Assembly: GCA_963748095.1 (NCBI GenBank)
Contig: CAVVIO010000024.1
Span: 1-64,000 of the forward strand
DNA: 64,000 nt
DNA from: CAVVIO01 sp963748095
GTDB taxonomy: Bacteria; Bacteroidota; Bacteroidia; Bacteroidales; UBA10428
Direction of reading: 5' to 3'
Both the position numbers and the translations under genes were made by a program. Positions 52,500 to 61,021 of this stretch are shown here, piece after piece. Position 1 is the stretch's first letter, and each line of letters begins with the position of its first letter. The notes under the pieces were generated by a model. It made no database searches. It saw only the letters and a list, made by a program, of their open reading frames with translations, and had not been told where the DNA came from.

Positions 52500-53519
52500 A
52501 TGAAAAAAATAGATCTTTTAAAAGAAACCATTGAGCATATAGATATTACTTCTTTTGACTCCACGCCAATTATTAACTCAATGCGAAAAATGTCTTTTAC
52601 ATCTCGGGATACAGCTGTGGCAGCCGATATATTCCATCGCATGTTAAAAGATCAGAAATGTTCAACAATATTAACACTTGCAGGAAGTACGAGCGCTGGC
52701 GGCTGTATGCAGGTTTACGTGGATATGATTAAGAATAATATGATCGATGTTGTGGTTGCTACCGGCGCATCGATTGTGGATATGGATTTTTTTGAAGCGC
52801 TGGGGTTTAAACATTATGCAGGCAGAAAAGATATTCCTGATAAACGGCTCAGGGAATACTATATCGACCGAATTTATGATACATTTATCGACGAAGATGA
52901 CCTACAGGAATGTGACACTGCTGTGAAAAAAATAGCCGATTCGCTCGAACCCCGACCTTATTCTTCAAGGGAATTCATTCGTGAAATGGGAAAATACCTC
53001 ACCGAAAACAGTGTTAAGAAAAATTCACTGGTTCAAACCGCTTATGAAAATAATGTGCCCATTTTTTGCCCGGCCTTTTCAGACAGTAGCGCAGGTTTCG
53101 GATTAGTAAGGCATCAATGGGAGAATCCTGAAAAACATGTATCTATCGATTCTGTAAAAGATTTTCTGGAACTTACTAAAATAAAAATAGCAGCAGAAAC
53201 CACTGGTCTTTTTATGATAGGTGGCGGCGTACCGAAAAATTTTGCCCAGGACACGGTCGTTTGCGCTGAAATTCTTGGCAGTCCGGTAGAAGTGCATAAA
53301 TATGCCGTGCAAATTACAGTTGCCGATGTTCGCGACGGGGCCTGCTCCTCTTCCACCCTGCAGGAAGCTGCATCGTGGGGAAAAGTTGATACATTATTTG
53401 AACAAATGGTTTATGCCGAAGCAACAAGTGTTTTGCCACTCATAGTAAGCTATATTTATCATTCCAATGTGTGGAAAAAAAGAAGTCCTAAAAACTGGAG
53501 TACTATTTTTGATAAATAA
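52500..53519 (+). CDS. Deoxyhypusine-synthase-like protein (possible homospermidine synthase)
   Basis: 339 residues of the DHS fold. The NAD-binding region has TLAGSTSAGGCMQVYVDMI and VVATGASIVDMDFFEALG. The C-terminus ASWGKVDTLFEQMVYAEATSVLPLIVSYIYH keeps the Lys in SWGK that forms the enzyme-imine intermediate in true DHS. GGGVPKNFAQDTVV is also present. Bacteria lack eIF5A, so deoxyhypusine formation is unlikely; bacterial relatives have been found to make homospermidine or similar polyamines. Placed 44 bp after the agmatinase, it may elongate putrescine. The product is not proven from sequence. Confidence 0.88.
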   Translation: MKKIDLLKETIEHIDITSFDSTPIINSMRKMSFTSRDTAVAADIFHRMLKDQKCSTILTLAGSTSAGGCMQVYVDMIKNNMIDVVVATGASIVDMDFFEALGFKHYAGRKDIPDKRLREYYIDRIYDTFIDEDDLQECDTAVKKIADSLEPRPYSSREFIREMGKYLTENSVKKNSLVQTAYENNVPIFCPAFSDSSAGFGLVRHQWENPEKHVSIDSVKDFLELTKIKIAAETTGLFMIGGGVPKNFAQDTVVCAEILGSPVEVHKYAVQITVADVRDGACSSSTLQEAASWGKVDTLFEQMVYAEATSVLPLIVSYIYHSNVWKKRSPKNWSTIFDK

Positions 53520-53758
53520 ATCAGAAGCAGCTTTCAGGAATAAAAATTATTGATGACCACGGTAAAGTAAAATACAACATTTTCTGATATGATTCTGACT
53601 AACTGTTATATTATTAAATTGTTACAACACATTAAATTTAATACCAAAATTTCTTGTCAGCAAGAAGTTTTTTTACCGGTGCAATATTTTTATAAAATGC
53701 ATGTGACCCAAATTGCTTTACGTCGTCTAAATAATTGAAATAGAAAGTTATAAAACCA

Positions 53759-54221
53759 ATGGGAATAGATAGTGGGCATAAGTATGATTATGAATCTTTT
53801 ATATACGGTAAATTAAATCCGGATAAACGAATCAGAAGTTCATTCGATCGTCAGTTTCCCAAGGCAAGCGACGTAGAATGGTCTTTTAAAGATAATTTCT
53901 ATCTGGCAGAATTTGTACAGGCCGGTATTAACAAAATAGCTTGTTTCGATACAAACGGAGATTTTCATTATGTCAGGATATTACTCACCGAAGACGAAAA
54001 TCCCTGCAAACATATTAAAGAAAATACAGCAAAAATTTAAGGTAGTAACTTTAGTCAGTGTTATAGAAATACAGGACCATAATACTTCTAAATACGAAGT
54101 GATTGTTGATACAGCCAACAAAACAAGAAATAAAATAGGCCTTGATAAACAGGGGAAAATTCTGAGTAACGAATCTTTATTTGCTATAAAACCCGGTTTG
54201 TTAGGATCTTCAGTGGAATAA
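53759..54221 (+). pseudogene. PepSY-like (DUF2874) protein broken by a frameshift
   Basis: The first part (53759-54040) reads MGIDSGHKYDYESFIYG, then SSFDRQFPKASDVEWSFKDN and ACFDTNGDFHYVR, which matches the first PepSY-like half. Near 53970 the family pattern switches to the next frame: GYYSPKTKIPANILKKI, KFKVVTLVSVIEIQDHN, KYEVIVDTANKTRN, then DKQGKIL and a stop at 54221. The frame-one tail (LLTEDENPCKHIKENTAK) does not fit the family. A one-base indel within GTCAGGATATTAC would restore a protein of about 150 residues. No signal peptide is apparent, so the start may also be incomplete. Sequencing error or true decay cannot be told apart here. Confidence 0.72.
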
Positions 54222-54473
54222 CGAAATGTAATTATTCGGGCATTCAATTACTAATCTATTTTGTAAGTAACCCTTGTTGTGATTCTGACTTTCGATATCC
54301 TTAAGATTTATTGTGCTTCGAAACTTGAACATCCTCTTGAACCAGAAAATTTTGAATAAAATCCATTTAGTAACAGGCTCAATATTAGTTTTACTGGGAT
54401 TAAAAATAATTTTCGACCTCACTTTTTAATTAGCAACTTTCATCATTTCGCTTACACTATTTTTCGGCTAATA
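54222..54473. other. Intergenic region between the PepSY-like gene and MscS
   Basis: About 250 bp with no convincing gene. A small AT-rich hairpin at its right edge is described separately. Confidence 0.35.
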
Positions 54474-54493
54474 ATAGGAAAATCATTTCCTAT
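54474..54493 (-). terminator. Hairpin overlapping the MscS stop codon
   Basis: ATAGGAAA-ATCA-TTTCCTAT is an 8-bp perfect stem that overlaps the stop codon of the mechanosensitive channel gene. There is no long T-run after it on the minus strand, so it may be a weak terminator or an end-protecting stem. Confidence 0.35.
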
Positions 54494-55338
54494 CCGGGAT
54501 TAGTGTCTATATTTTCATCACTTACAATTTTTATAGGGAAAGGCTTGGTTGCTTCTCCACTGTATAATGATGTATGCGGGAACGGAATCTCTATTCCTTC
54601 AGCATCGAAAGTTTCTTTGATCGCCAGGAAGATGCTGTTCTTCACTTTCACATAATTGCTTTTTTCAAACCAGACCCCAAACTGGATGTTGATCGAGCTG
54701 TTTCCGAATTCCGTGAATATAATCAATGGTTCCGGTTCGTCGAGACACAACGGATTATCATTTGCAATCTTTTTAAGTATTTCCTGTACTTTTTTCAAAT
54801 CTTCTTTATAGGCCACTCCTATCTGAAAATCAAACCGTCTGATAGGAAACCGGGTGACATTTACCAGCTCAGTACTGATAATGGTCTGGTTAGGAATTCT
54901 TATCAGCAGGTTATCGAAAGTTTTCAGCTTTATCGATAAGAGATCAATGGAATATACTACTCCCGATTTATCTCCTACACGAATTACATCTCCAATTTCA
55001 AAGGATTTTTCAGAGATCAGAAACAGGCCACTGATCACATTCCCGATACTTGTTTGTGAGGCAATACCTATCACAATACCTACTAAACCTGCTGCCCCGA
55101 ACAATGTTTTTATCTCCCATCCCAATATTTGAAAAACGATGACGCCAATAATAAAAACGCCGGTATATTCAATGCCCCTGCTCCAAATCATGATCGATTG
55201 TTTGGAAAGATTTTTCCAAAAAGATCTTTTAATAATATAAACCAATAATCGTAAGGCAGGATAGCCGACCCCTATGGTAAGAATTACTTTTATTATTTTC
55301 AGAACGTGTACTTCAGTAAATATTTCCGGTATATTCAT
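54490..55338 (-). CDS. MscS family small-conductance mechanosensitive channel
   Basis: 282 residues. Three membrane helices (about 12-32, 55-75 and 80-105) are followed by the MscS beta domain. The pore helix GLVGIVIGIASQTSIGNVISGLFL has the Gly/Ala packing expected of TM3, then EIGDVIRVGDKSGVVYSIDLLS and NLLIRIPNQTIISTELVNVTRFP give the beta domain. The C-terminal alpha/beta part ends IEIPFPHTSLYSG. It would release solutes on osmotic downshock. It follows the DUF432 gene by 14 bp, and this pairing suggests a joint function. Confidence 0.9.
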   Translation of the reverse strand: MNIPEIFTEVHVLKIIKVILTIGVGYPALRLLVYIIKRSFWKNLSKQSIMIWSRGIEYTGVFIIGVIVFQILGWEIKTLFGAAGLVGIVIGIASQTSIGNVISGLFLISEKSFEIGDVIRVGDKSGVVYSIDLLSIKLKTFDNLLIRIPNQTIISTELVNVTRFPIRRFDFQIGVAYKEDLKKVQEILKKIANDNPLCLDEPEPLIIFTEFGNSSINIQFGVWFEKSNYVKVKNSIFLAIKETFDAEGIEIPFPHTSLYSGEATKPFPIKIVSDENIDTNPG

Positions 55339-55352
55339 AATCGGATAAATAA

Positions 55353-56099
55353 TTAAATATTCGAAAGATTTTTAATTAGAGAGAAGCTCTTTTTAACAAT
55401 GCTTTTTGTCGCGTCGTCGCGCGGTGAGCTAAGATGTTGCAGATTTTTCGAAAGGTTGGGTTTTCCCTGGGCAAAAGTAACCTCATTGCCATGTTGTTCA
55501 CCTCTGTATCTTACCTTGGTTTCATTTGTACATAATAAATCCCCGTCGTTATAAATAGAAAGATAACGTACGCTTACCAGGAGACGTTGAAAATCAAGGA
55601 TCACTGCCGATTCATTTGAAATATTAAGCGGACAAATGGCATAATCGGGTTCAAGGGAAGGTTGTAAAAAAGCTTTTTCCGCAAAATGCGGAAGAGAGTA
55701 TGCTGACTCTCCGATATCAGGCTCCCCGAACCATGTAGCTGACAAATTTTCTACAGGGCATTCGAGTACCAGATTTTCAGGTTTTGCCACTCCTGCATAA
55801 AATTGTACCCATACAGGTATCCTTATATAATTCATTATACTGGTTTTTGGCAACACTCTTACAGGGTGACCTGATTTCAATACAAGAGATCTGTCAGGCA
55901 GCGCCGGTAAAATATTTATTTCAGGTTTCTCTGATATAAAATATGTCCAGTCATAATCCGTTTTTTCCATTTTGCCGGATGAATTTTTTCCCCATCCTAT
56001 TTGCCACTCCTTTTGATGACGGATAATAATAAATTTGTATGATCCGATAGAGAATTCCTTTGTCTCAACAGGTGCGAATTTTATTTTTTCCCAGATCAT
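55353..56099 (-). CDS. DUF432 family protein paired with MscS
   Basis: 248 residues, no signal peptide, mostly beta. The segments KTSIMNYIRIPVWVQFYAGV, STTWFGEP-like SATWFGEPDIGESAYSL, and LLCTNETKVRYRGEQHGNEVTF are those I associate with DUF432, a family of unknown function often next to mechanosensitive channels in archaea and bacteria. It starts a two-gene unit with MscS (14 bp apart). A gating or regulatory role is plausible but unproven. A strong terminator for the next gene lies just upstream of it. Confidence 0.75.
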   Translation of the reverse strand: MIWEKIKFAPVETKEFSIGSYKFIIIRHQKEWQIGWGKNSSGKMEKTDYDWTYFISEKPEINILPALPDRSLVLKSGHPVRVLPKTSIMNYIRIPVWVQFYAGVAKPENLVLECPVENLSATWFGEPDIGESAYSLPHFAEKAFLQPSLEPDYAICPLNISNESAVILDFQRLLVSVRYLSIYNDGDLLCTNETKVRYRGEQHGNEVTFAQGKPNLSKNLQHLSSPRDDATKSIVKKSFSLIKNLSNI

Positions 56100-56132
56100 A
56101 ATCTGATAAGTTAATTATTAAAGGTACAAAAA

Positions 56133-56166
56133 GTGCCGGTAAAAGCCATACTACTTCTGCCGGCAC
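56133..56166 (-). terminator. Terminator after the small basic gene
   Basis: GTGCCGG and CCGGCAC (56133-56139, 56160-56166) form a 7-bp GC-rich stem with a 20-nt loop. On the minus strand it is followed by TTTTTG, and it lies 50 bp after the stop codon of the small basic gene. Confidence 0.8.
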
Positions 56167-56215
56167 AAAATTAATTTAAACAAAAAAGAGATTTGTTTCT
56201 GAAAAGCCCTAAAAA

Positions 56216-56356
56216 TTAGTCATAATTTAAATTCTCGTCTTCGTAAGAATCAAAATTCCCCACTGCCCTTCTTTTTGTTCCTGTTTTTTTCTCTTTGTTT
56301 ACTTTGATTGAACGGACTTTTTCCTTTTTCAGGTTCTTTTTGTACGTACGTGCCAT
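56216..56356 (-). CDS. Small highly basic protein
   Basis: 46 residues: MARTYKKNLKKEKVRSIKV, then NKEKKTGTKRRAVGNFDSY and an acidic end (EDENLNYD). About a third is Lys/Arg, so nucleic-acid or ribosome binding is possible. No family is recognised. A terminator 50 bp downstream supports a real transcript, and the sequence upstream is the AT-rich region shared with the histidine kinase gene. The gene was too short for usual ORF cut-offs, which is why it could be overlooked. Confidence 0.6.
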   Translation of the reverse strand: MARTYKKNLKKEKVRSIKVNKEKKTGTKRRAVGNFDSYEDENLNYD

Positions 56357-56486
56357 TTTGTTATTAATTTTTCTTTACTGGTAATTAGACTGAATTTTTA
56401 ATTAAAAGTCACACTTTTGCGACGTATTTCAAAAAGTAAAATAATTTTTTTCCATTGTAAATTTAATGAAAAATTAAATTTATCCA

Positions 56487-56494
56487 TATTTTTG
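56487..56494 (+). promoter_or_regulatory. Candidate -7 box of the two-component operon
   Basis: TATTTTTG, an exact TAnnTTTG match, 21 bp before the histidine kinase ATG. No TTTG at -33 was found. Confidence 0.4.
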
Positions 56495-56515
56495 ATGGCT
56501 TTGAATTAAAAAAAA

Positions 56516-57580
56516 ATGAATACTGATAAAATCAGTTTTTCCGAATCGGACGATTTTCTGGTTTCTGTTATCAGCAGCGCTCCTTACGGCATTTTAACCA
56601 TCGATTGGAATGGGGAAATTACCATTGCCAATTACCTGGCACGGGAATACCTTGGTTTGAAATACGAAGTAAAAGAACTTCCCGGAAAAAATATCCTCGA
56701 CTGCGTGGATCATATTGGCATTTTAAAAAAAATGCTTCGGAAAACATTAAAGAAAAATAAAAAAGCCTTCAATTTAGAAACAGTACTTTATGACAATCAA
56801 TACCTCAATTTCAAATTAAGGGTTATTCATAATGGTTTTTTACTTACCGTAGAAAATATAACCCGACTGAAAGATATTGAAGCGGCAGCTTTAAATTCAA
56901 CCTTTGAAGGGCAGGAACTGGAACGGAAACGCCTGGCAAAAGAAATACACGATGGATTAGGTCCCTTATTATCTACAGTAAAACTGACACTTGAAACAGT
57001 AGTTTCCGAATTAAAACAAGACGATAATGCCAGTGCATTGCAAAAGCTGGAAAATACTTCATTACTTATTGATTCCATAACCGGGGACCTCCGCAATATT
57101 TCACGTGACCTTATGCCTACAGTACTTGAAGATTTTGGCCTGGTTGCAGCTCTCGAAAATCTTTGCCGCCGGCTGGATGAGGCAAACAAATTAAAAGTTA
57201 ATTTTTACAGCTCAGACATGAAGAACAGGTTTGAGAAAAACCTGGAACTGGGACTTTACCGTATTGGTCAGGAACTGGTGAATAATGCTATTAAACATTC
57301 GGGTGGAACAACGCTCAATTTTCAGTTAATACGTCATAAAAACAGTATCGTATTAATGGTAGAAGACAACGGAACGGGTTTTAATGAAGAAGCAAAAAAC
57401 CCTGCCAATCATGGTATTGGTCTCATCAACATCGAAGCGCGCACGAAAGCACTGGGCGGTGAATTTTTTATAGATTCGTCGGAAGGCAGAGGTGTTATTG
57501 CTACTGTTGAAATTCCTTTATTGGCCGAGAAAACACCTGTGAAGTTGAAACAACCGAAAAGCATCCAGATTAATAATTAA
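56516..57580 (+). CDS. NarL-family sensor histidine kinase with PAS domain
   Basis: 354 residues, no membrane helix, so soluble. Residues 12-120 form a PAS domain (ISSAPYGILTIDWNGEITIAN). The HisKA_3 dimerisation helix carries the phosphoacceptor His145 in LAKEIHDGLGPLLSTVKLTLE. The ATPase domain has N-box-like LVNNAIKHSGG and G-box motifs VEDNGTGFNEEA and NHGIGLINIEARTKALGG. It should autophosphorylate on His145 and pass the phosphate to the response regulator 23 bp downstream. The signal is unknown; with no membrane segment it is likely intracellular. Confidence 0.93.
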   Translation: MNTDKISFSESDDFLVSVISSAPYGILTIDWNGEITIANYLAREYLGLKYEVKELPGKNILDCVDHIGILKKMLRKTLKKNKKAFNLETVLYDNQYLNFKLRVIHNGFLLTVENITRLKDIEAAALNSTFEGQELERKRLAKEIHDGLGPLLSTVKLTLETVVSELKQDDNASALQKLENTSLLIDSITGDLRNISRDLMPTVLEDFGLVAALENLCRRLDEANKLKVNFYSSDMKNRFEKNLELGLYRIGQELVNNAIKHSGGTTLNFQLIRHKNSIVLMVEDNGTGFNEEAKNPANHGIGLINIEARTKALGGEFFIDSSEGRGVIATVEIPLLAEKTPVKLKQPKSIQINN

Positions 57581-57603
57581 CGCATTCTGCAAAAAGAAAC
57601 CTT

Positions 57604-58254
57604 ATGCAAAAAATAAAAATTATAATTGTCGATGATCACAAAATGTTCCGTGATGGCATAAGGGCATTATTAGAGAAAGAAAAAAACATTGAAGTTGTGG
57701 CTGATGCAAAAGATGCAAATGAGTTAATCAGTATTCTTAAAAGCCTTACACCCGACGTAATCCTGATGGACATTGATATGGGAGAAACCAACGGTATTGA
57801 TGCAACCGTGGAGGTGAAAAAAAGTTACCCGGATATTAATATACTTGCCCTTTCTATGCATGGCGAACATAATTATATTCTGAAAATGCTGGAGGCAGGA
57901 GCCACTGGTTATATCCTAAAAAATGCCGGCAAAGAAGAAATGCTTACTGCCATTATCAGTGTGGCATCGGGTGATAGTTATTTTAGCAGGGAGGTGTCAT
58001 CGCGGCTCATTGAATATTTGAATAAACCTCAAATCAATATAAAAAGTACGGATAAGGAAATACCCCTTACAAACCGTGAAATTGAAATTCTTAAACTGAT
58101 TGCCCAGGAATATTCCAACTCGGAAATAGCAGAAGAACTTTTTATCAGCATTCGCACTGTAGATACTCATCGCCGGAACCTGATACAGAAACTGGGAATG
58201 AAAAATACTGCCGGATTGGTAAAATTTGCAATTCGTAAAGGATTGGTGGAATGA
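57604..58254 (+). CDS. NarL/LuxR-type response regulator
   Basis: 216 residues. The receiver domain has the acidic pocket DDHKMF and the phospho-accepting Asp56 in VILMDIDMG, with the switch Ser in LALSMHGE and the conserved Lys in GYILKNAGKEE. The C-terminal LuxR HTH (LTNREIEILKLIAQEYSNSEIAEELFISIRTVDTHRRNL, read in parts) binds DNA. It is the partner of the histidine kinase 23 bp upstream. Target genes are unknown. There is no other two-component gene nearby. Confidence 0.95.
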   Translation: MQKIKIIIVDDHKMFRDGIRALLEKEKNIEVVADAKDANELISILKSLTPDVILMDIDMGETNGIDATVEVKKSYPDINILALSMHGEHNYILKMLEAGATGYILKNAGKEEMLTAIISVASGDSYFSREVSSRLIEYLNKPQINIKSTDKEIPLTNREIEILKLIAQEYSNSEIAEELFISIRTVDTHRRNLIQKLGMKNTAGLVKFAIRKGLVE

Positions 58255-58487
58255 TCCGATAAAATATATCTCAATATCTATCTTTTAATTTCCTAATTTA
58301 TACGCAAATCTCTTAGATGATATTCTGCGAGATTCTCGTAGCCTACTAAGTGTTTTTGGAAAACCCTGCTGGAATTTTCGTAATTTTTCTCCACTTACTA
58401 CATTAAAAAATACGTTTTCTATCTCTATGCAGTTGTTTCAAGCGTACTTAACTTAGCACTGTAATTAATACTTTTTTATCGACTAAA

Positions 58488-59066
58488 ATGAAAACCGGGA
58501 AAGATACTTTTTTATTGGATGAAGGGCTTATAAGTCAATACAAACAGGGAGATGTAAATAGCCTGGGAGTGCTGTACAGCCGTTATTACGATAAAGTTTT
58601 TAACAAATGTCTTTCGTTTACAAAAAATTATGACGACGCGTTTGATCTCACACAGGAAGTAATATTAAAAGCATTTCATAAAATAGATACTTTCAAAGGC
58701 GAATCGAAATTTTCAACCTGGTTGTATGCGCTCGTGCATAATTACTGCATCGAATCTTACAGGAAAAAACAAAAAATCCAGCAGGAAAATATTGAAGACT
58801 GTTATCATCTGACTGAATATTTTTCTGATGTGGAAGAATCTGAAAGATTTGAGTATAAAAGTTCTTCGATAAAGGAAATATTAGCGAATATGCCCGATAT
58901 GGACAAGCTGATGCTTCTGATGAAATATGAACAAAACAAATCAATCAAAGATTTACAGGTAACATTTAACATGTCGGCGAGTGCTGTAAAGATGCGTTTA
59001 CAAAGAGCCCGCCATAAAATCGAAAAGATTTACAACGAAAATCTGCTATTAGCCGAAGCTGTTTAA
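58488..59066 (+). CDS. ECF (extracytoplasmic function) sigma factor
   Basis: 192 residues. Sigma region 2 spans about 18-85 (YSRYYDKVFNKCLSFTKNYDDAFDLTQEVILKAFHKIDTF in parts) and the region 2.4-like TFKGESKFSTWLYALVHNYCIE. Region 4 is the HTH near 130-180 (LMLLMKYEQNKSIKDLQVTFNMSASAVKMRLQRARHKIE). The typical Asp-Leu-Thr-Gln-Glu of region 2 is present. No anti-sigma gene is adjacent, unlike many PUL sigma factors, and the acyl-CoA ligase is convergent. It begins 233 bp after the response regulator. Confidence 0.93.
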   Translation: MKTGKDTFLLDEGLISQYKQGDVNSLGVLYSRYYDKVFNKCLSFTKNYDDAFDLTQEVILKAFHKIDTFKGESKFSTWLYALVHNYCIESYRKKQKIQQENIEDCYHLTEYFSDVEESERFEYKSSSIKEILANMPDMDKLMLLMKYEQNKSIKDLQVTFNMSASAVKMRLQRARHKIEKIYNENLLLAEAV

Positions 59067-59127
59067 CCAGTTCTTTTAATGGTGGTATTTATTGCCTTAC
59101 ATTGGTTCATATCAGGATTAAACTACT

Positions 59128-60777
59128 TTACTGATACATAAATCTTTTAATGCTTCGTTTTGGAGTCTTTTCAAATTCCATCGGATGTATTTCAAATTTC
59201 GAAACGTTCATATAAGCAGGAAGGTGGTCGTTTAAATCCTTTTTATGTTGTTCCATAATACGCTGTAATTCTTCTTCCGAAACGTTTGCTTTCTCTATAG
59301 TTTCGGAATCGGGATTAATAAGGGCAACCAGTTTTTCTCCCCGTTGTACTACAATAGATTCAGAAACACAAAAGCGGTTATTAATCATGGATTCTATCTC
59401 ATCGGGATAGATATTTTTCCCGTTAGCACCAAGTATCAGACTCTTACTCCGGCCTTTTATATATACATTCCCTTCTTTATCAATAAGTCCCAGGTCACCT
59501 GTGTGAAGCCAGCCTTCTTCATCAAGAATTTCACGTGTGGCTTCTTCATTTTTGTAATAACCCAGCATTACATTTTCTCCCCTGAGAATGATTTCTCCCA
59601 CCTCTTTTACAGGATCACCTGAATCAATTCTTACCTCGAGTGTGTCGACCGGTTTACCGGATGAACCTGTTTTGTTCTTTTCCCATCCTGTATAACTGAT
59701 TAGTGGGCCACATTCAGTCATCCCGTACCCAACGGTAAATGGAAATTTTAATTTTCTGAAAAATATTTCGGCCTCATTATTAAAAGGTGCACCGCCAATT
59801 ACTACTTCCCTGAAATTGCCACCGAAAACTTCCGTAAGTTTTTCTTTAATTTTTCCAAGTATTATCTTTTTTATCCCCGGAATCACCAGCAATAATTTCA
59901 TGTGCCATTTCGAAATCTCCGGTAATAACTGATTTTTATAAATTTTTTCAATTACCAGTGGCACAGAGAGGATAAGGGCGGGTTTTATTTCTTTAAACGC
60001 CTGCGTAATAATTTTAGGAGAAGGCGTTTTGGTTAAGAAAGTTACGTGACAGCCCAGTGTATAAGGAAAAAGAAATTCAAAAGCGCATCCGTAAGTATGC
60101 GCCAGAGGTAGGAATGAAACTATCGGATCGCCAGGGTTCAGCGGCATGTGATGGTGGGCAAAACGTATGTTGGCAGCCAGACTGTTATGCGGAAGCATTA
60201 CTCCTTTCGAAAAACCGGTGGTTCCCGATGTGTAGCTGATTACAGCCAGATCGCTGTTGGGTATATTATCAAAGTGAATATTTTCGGGTGTAATGCCATC
60301 TTTATAAATTTCGGCAAATTTTGATCCGGCGTTTTTAAGAACTGATTCGAATTCTTTACTACTTGTATGAACCAGTTTAAATGAATTGACAGAAATTATA
60401 CCCATAACCTGGGTCATTTTATTCGCGTCGAGCAATTCAAAAACTGCATCTCCGGCAAACAGAAGTACCGAATCGGAATGGTTTACAATGTTATGTACAT
60501 CATCCGGCTTAAAATCGGGAAGTATGGGCACTATTACTGCACCATAGGTAACTACTGCTATGTATGTGATCCCCCATCTTGCCGAGTTTTTTCCGATCAA
60601 ACCAATTTTATCGCCTTTTTTAATCCCGGCATTTTTGAATATCAAATGCAGATAAAGAATCTGTTTTGCAGTTTCTGCATACGTATAATCTTCTCCGTTG
60701 TAATCAGAAAGAGCATTTAAATCCCAGTTCTTTTTGATACTGCTTTCAAAATATGCTACAAAATTCTCCTTTAGCAT
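59128..60777 (-). CDS. Long-chain acyl-CoA ligase (AMP-forming)
   Basis: 549 residues of the ANL superfamily. The P-loop is ISYTSGTTGFSKGVMLPH, the adenine motif GYGMTECGPLISY, and the hinge motif EEGWLHTGDLGLIDKEGNVYIKGR with the catalytic Lys in TPKRSIKRFM at the C-terminus. It likely activates fatty acids to acyl-CoA via acyl-AMP, for beta-oxidation or lipid synthesis; substrate length cannot be inferred. No membrane helix. It starts 26 bp after an exact -7 box. Confidence 0.92.
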   Translation of the reverse strand: MLKENFVAYFESSIKKNWDLNALSDYNGEDYTYAETAKQILYLHLIFKNAGIKKGDKIGLIGKNSARWGITYIAVVTYGAVIVPILPDFKPDDVHNIVNHSDSVLLFAGDAVFELLDANKMTQVMGIISVNSFKLVHTSSKEFESVLKNAGSKFAEIYKDGITPENIHFDNIPNSDLAVISYTSGTTGFSKGVMLPHNSLAANIRFAHHHMPLNPGDPIVSFLPLAHTYGCAFEFLFPYTLGCHVTFLTKTPSPKIITQAFKEIKPALILSVPLVIEKIYKNQLLPEISKWHMKLLLVIPGIKKIILGKIKEKLTEVFGGNFREVVIGGAPFNNEAEIFFRKLKFPFTVGYGMTECGPLISYTGWEKNKTGSSGKPVDTLEVRIDSGDPVKEVGEIILRGENVMLGYYKNEEATREILDEEGWLHTGDLGLIDKEGNVYIKGRSKSLILGANGKNIYPDEIESMINNRFCVSESIVVQRGEKLVALINPDSETIEKANVSEEELQRIMEQHKKDLNDHLPAYMNVSKFEIHPMEFEKTPKRSIKRFMYQ

Positions 60778-60802
60778 GATATTAGTTTTCCGTTTAGCAA
60801 AA

Positions 60803-60810
60803 CAAAGGTA
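60803..60810 (-). promoter_or_regulatory. Candidate -7 box of the acyl-CoA ligase gene
   Basis: On the minus strand TACCTTTG matches TAnnTTTG exactly, 25 bp upstream of the ATG at 60777. A TTG lies about 23 bp further upstream, a poor but possible -33. Confidence 0.4.
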
Positions 60811-61021
60811 ATTAAGTAATTCAAAATTAAAATCAATTTTTGAATTACTATAAATTCATAATTGTAAAGTTGTGGTTTAGAAAAAGTTGAAGTAGCTGTA
60901 AATAAATATTTTGATGAACAAAATCCAAATATAAATACTTTTACATATGTAAATGCATTTAAAAGTTCCTTTTCAACCTGTATTACCGGAAAAATGTCGA
61001 ACAAGTCACCAGAATAAACAA

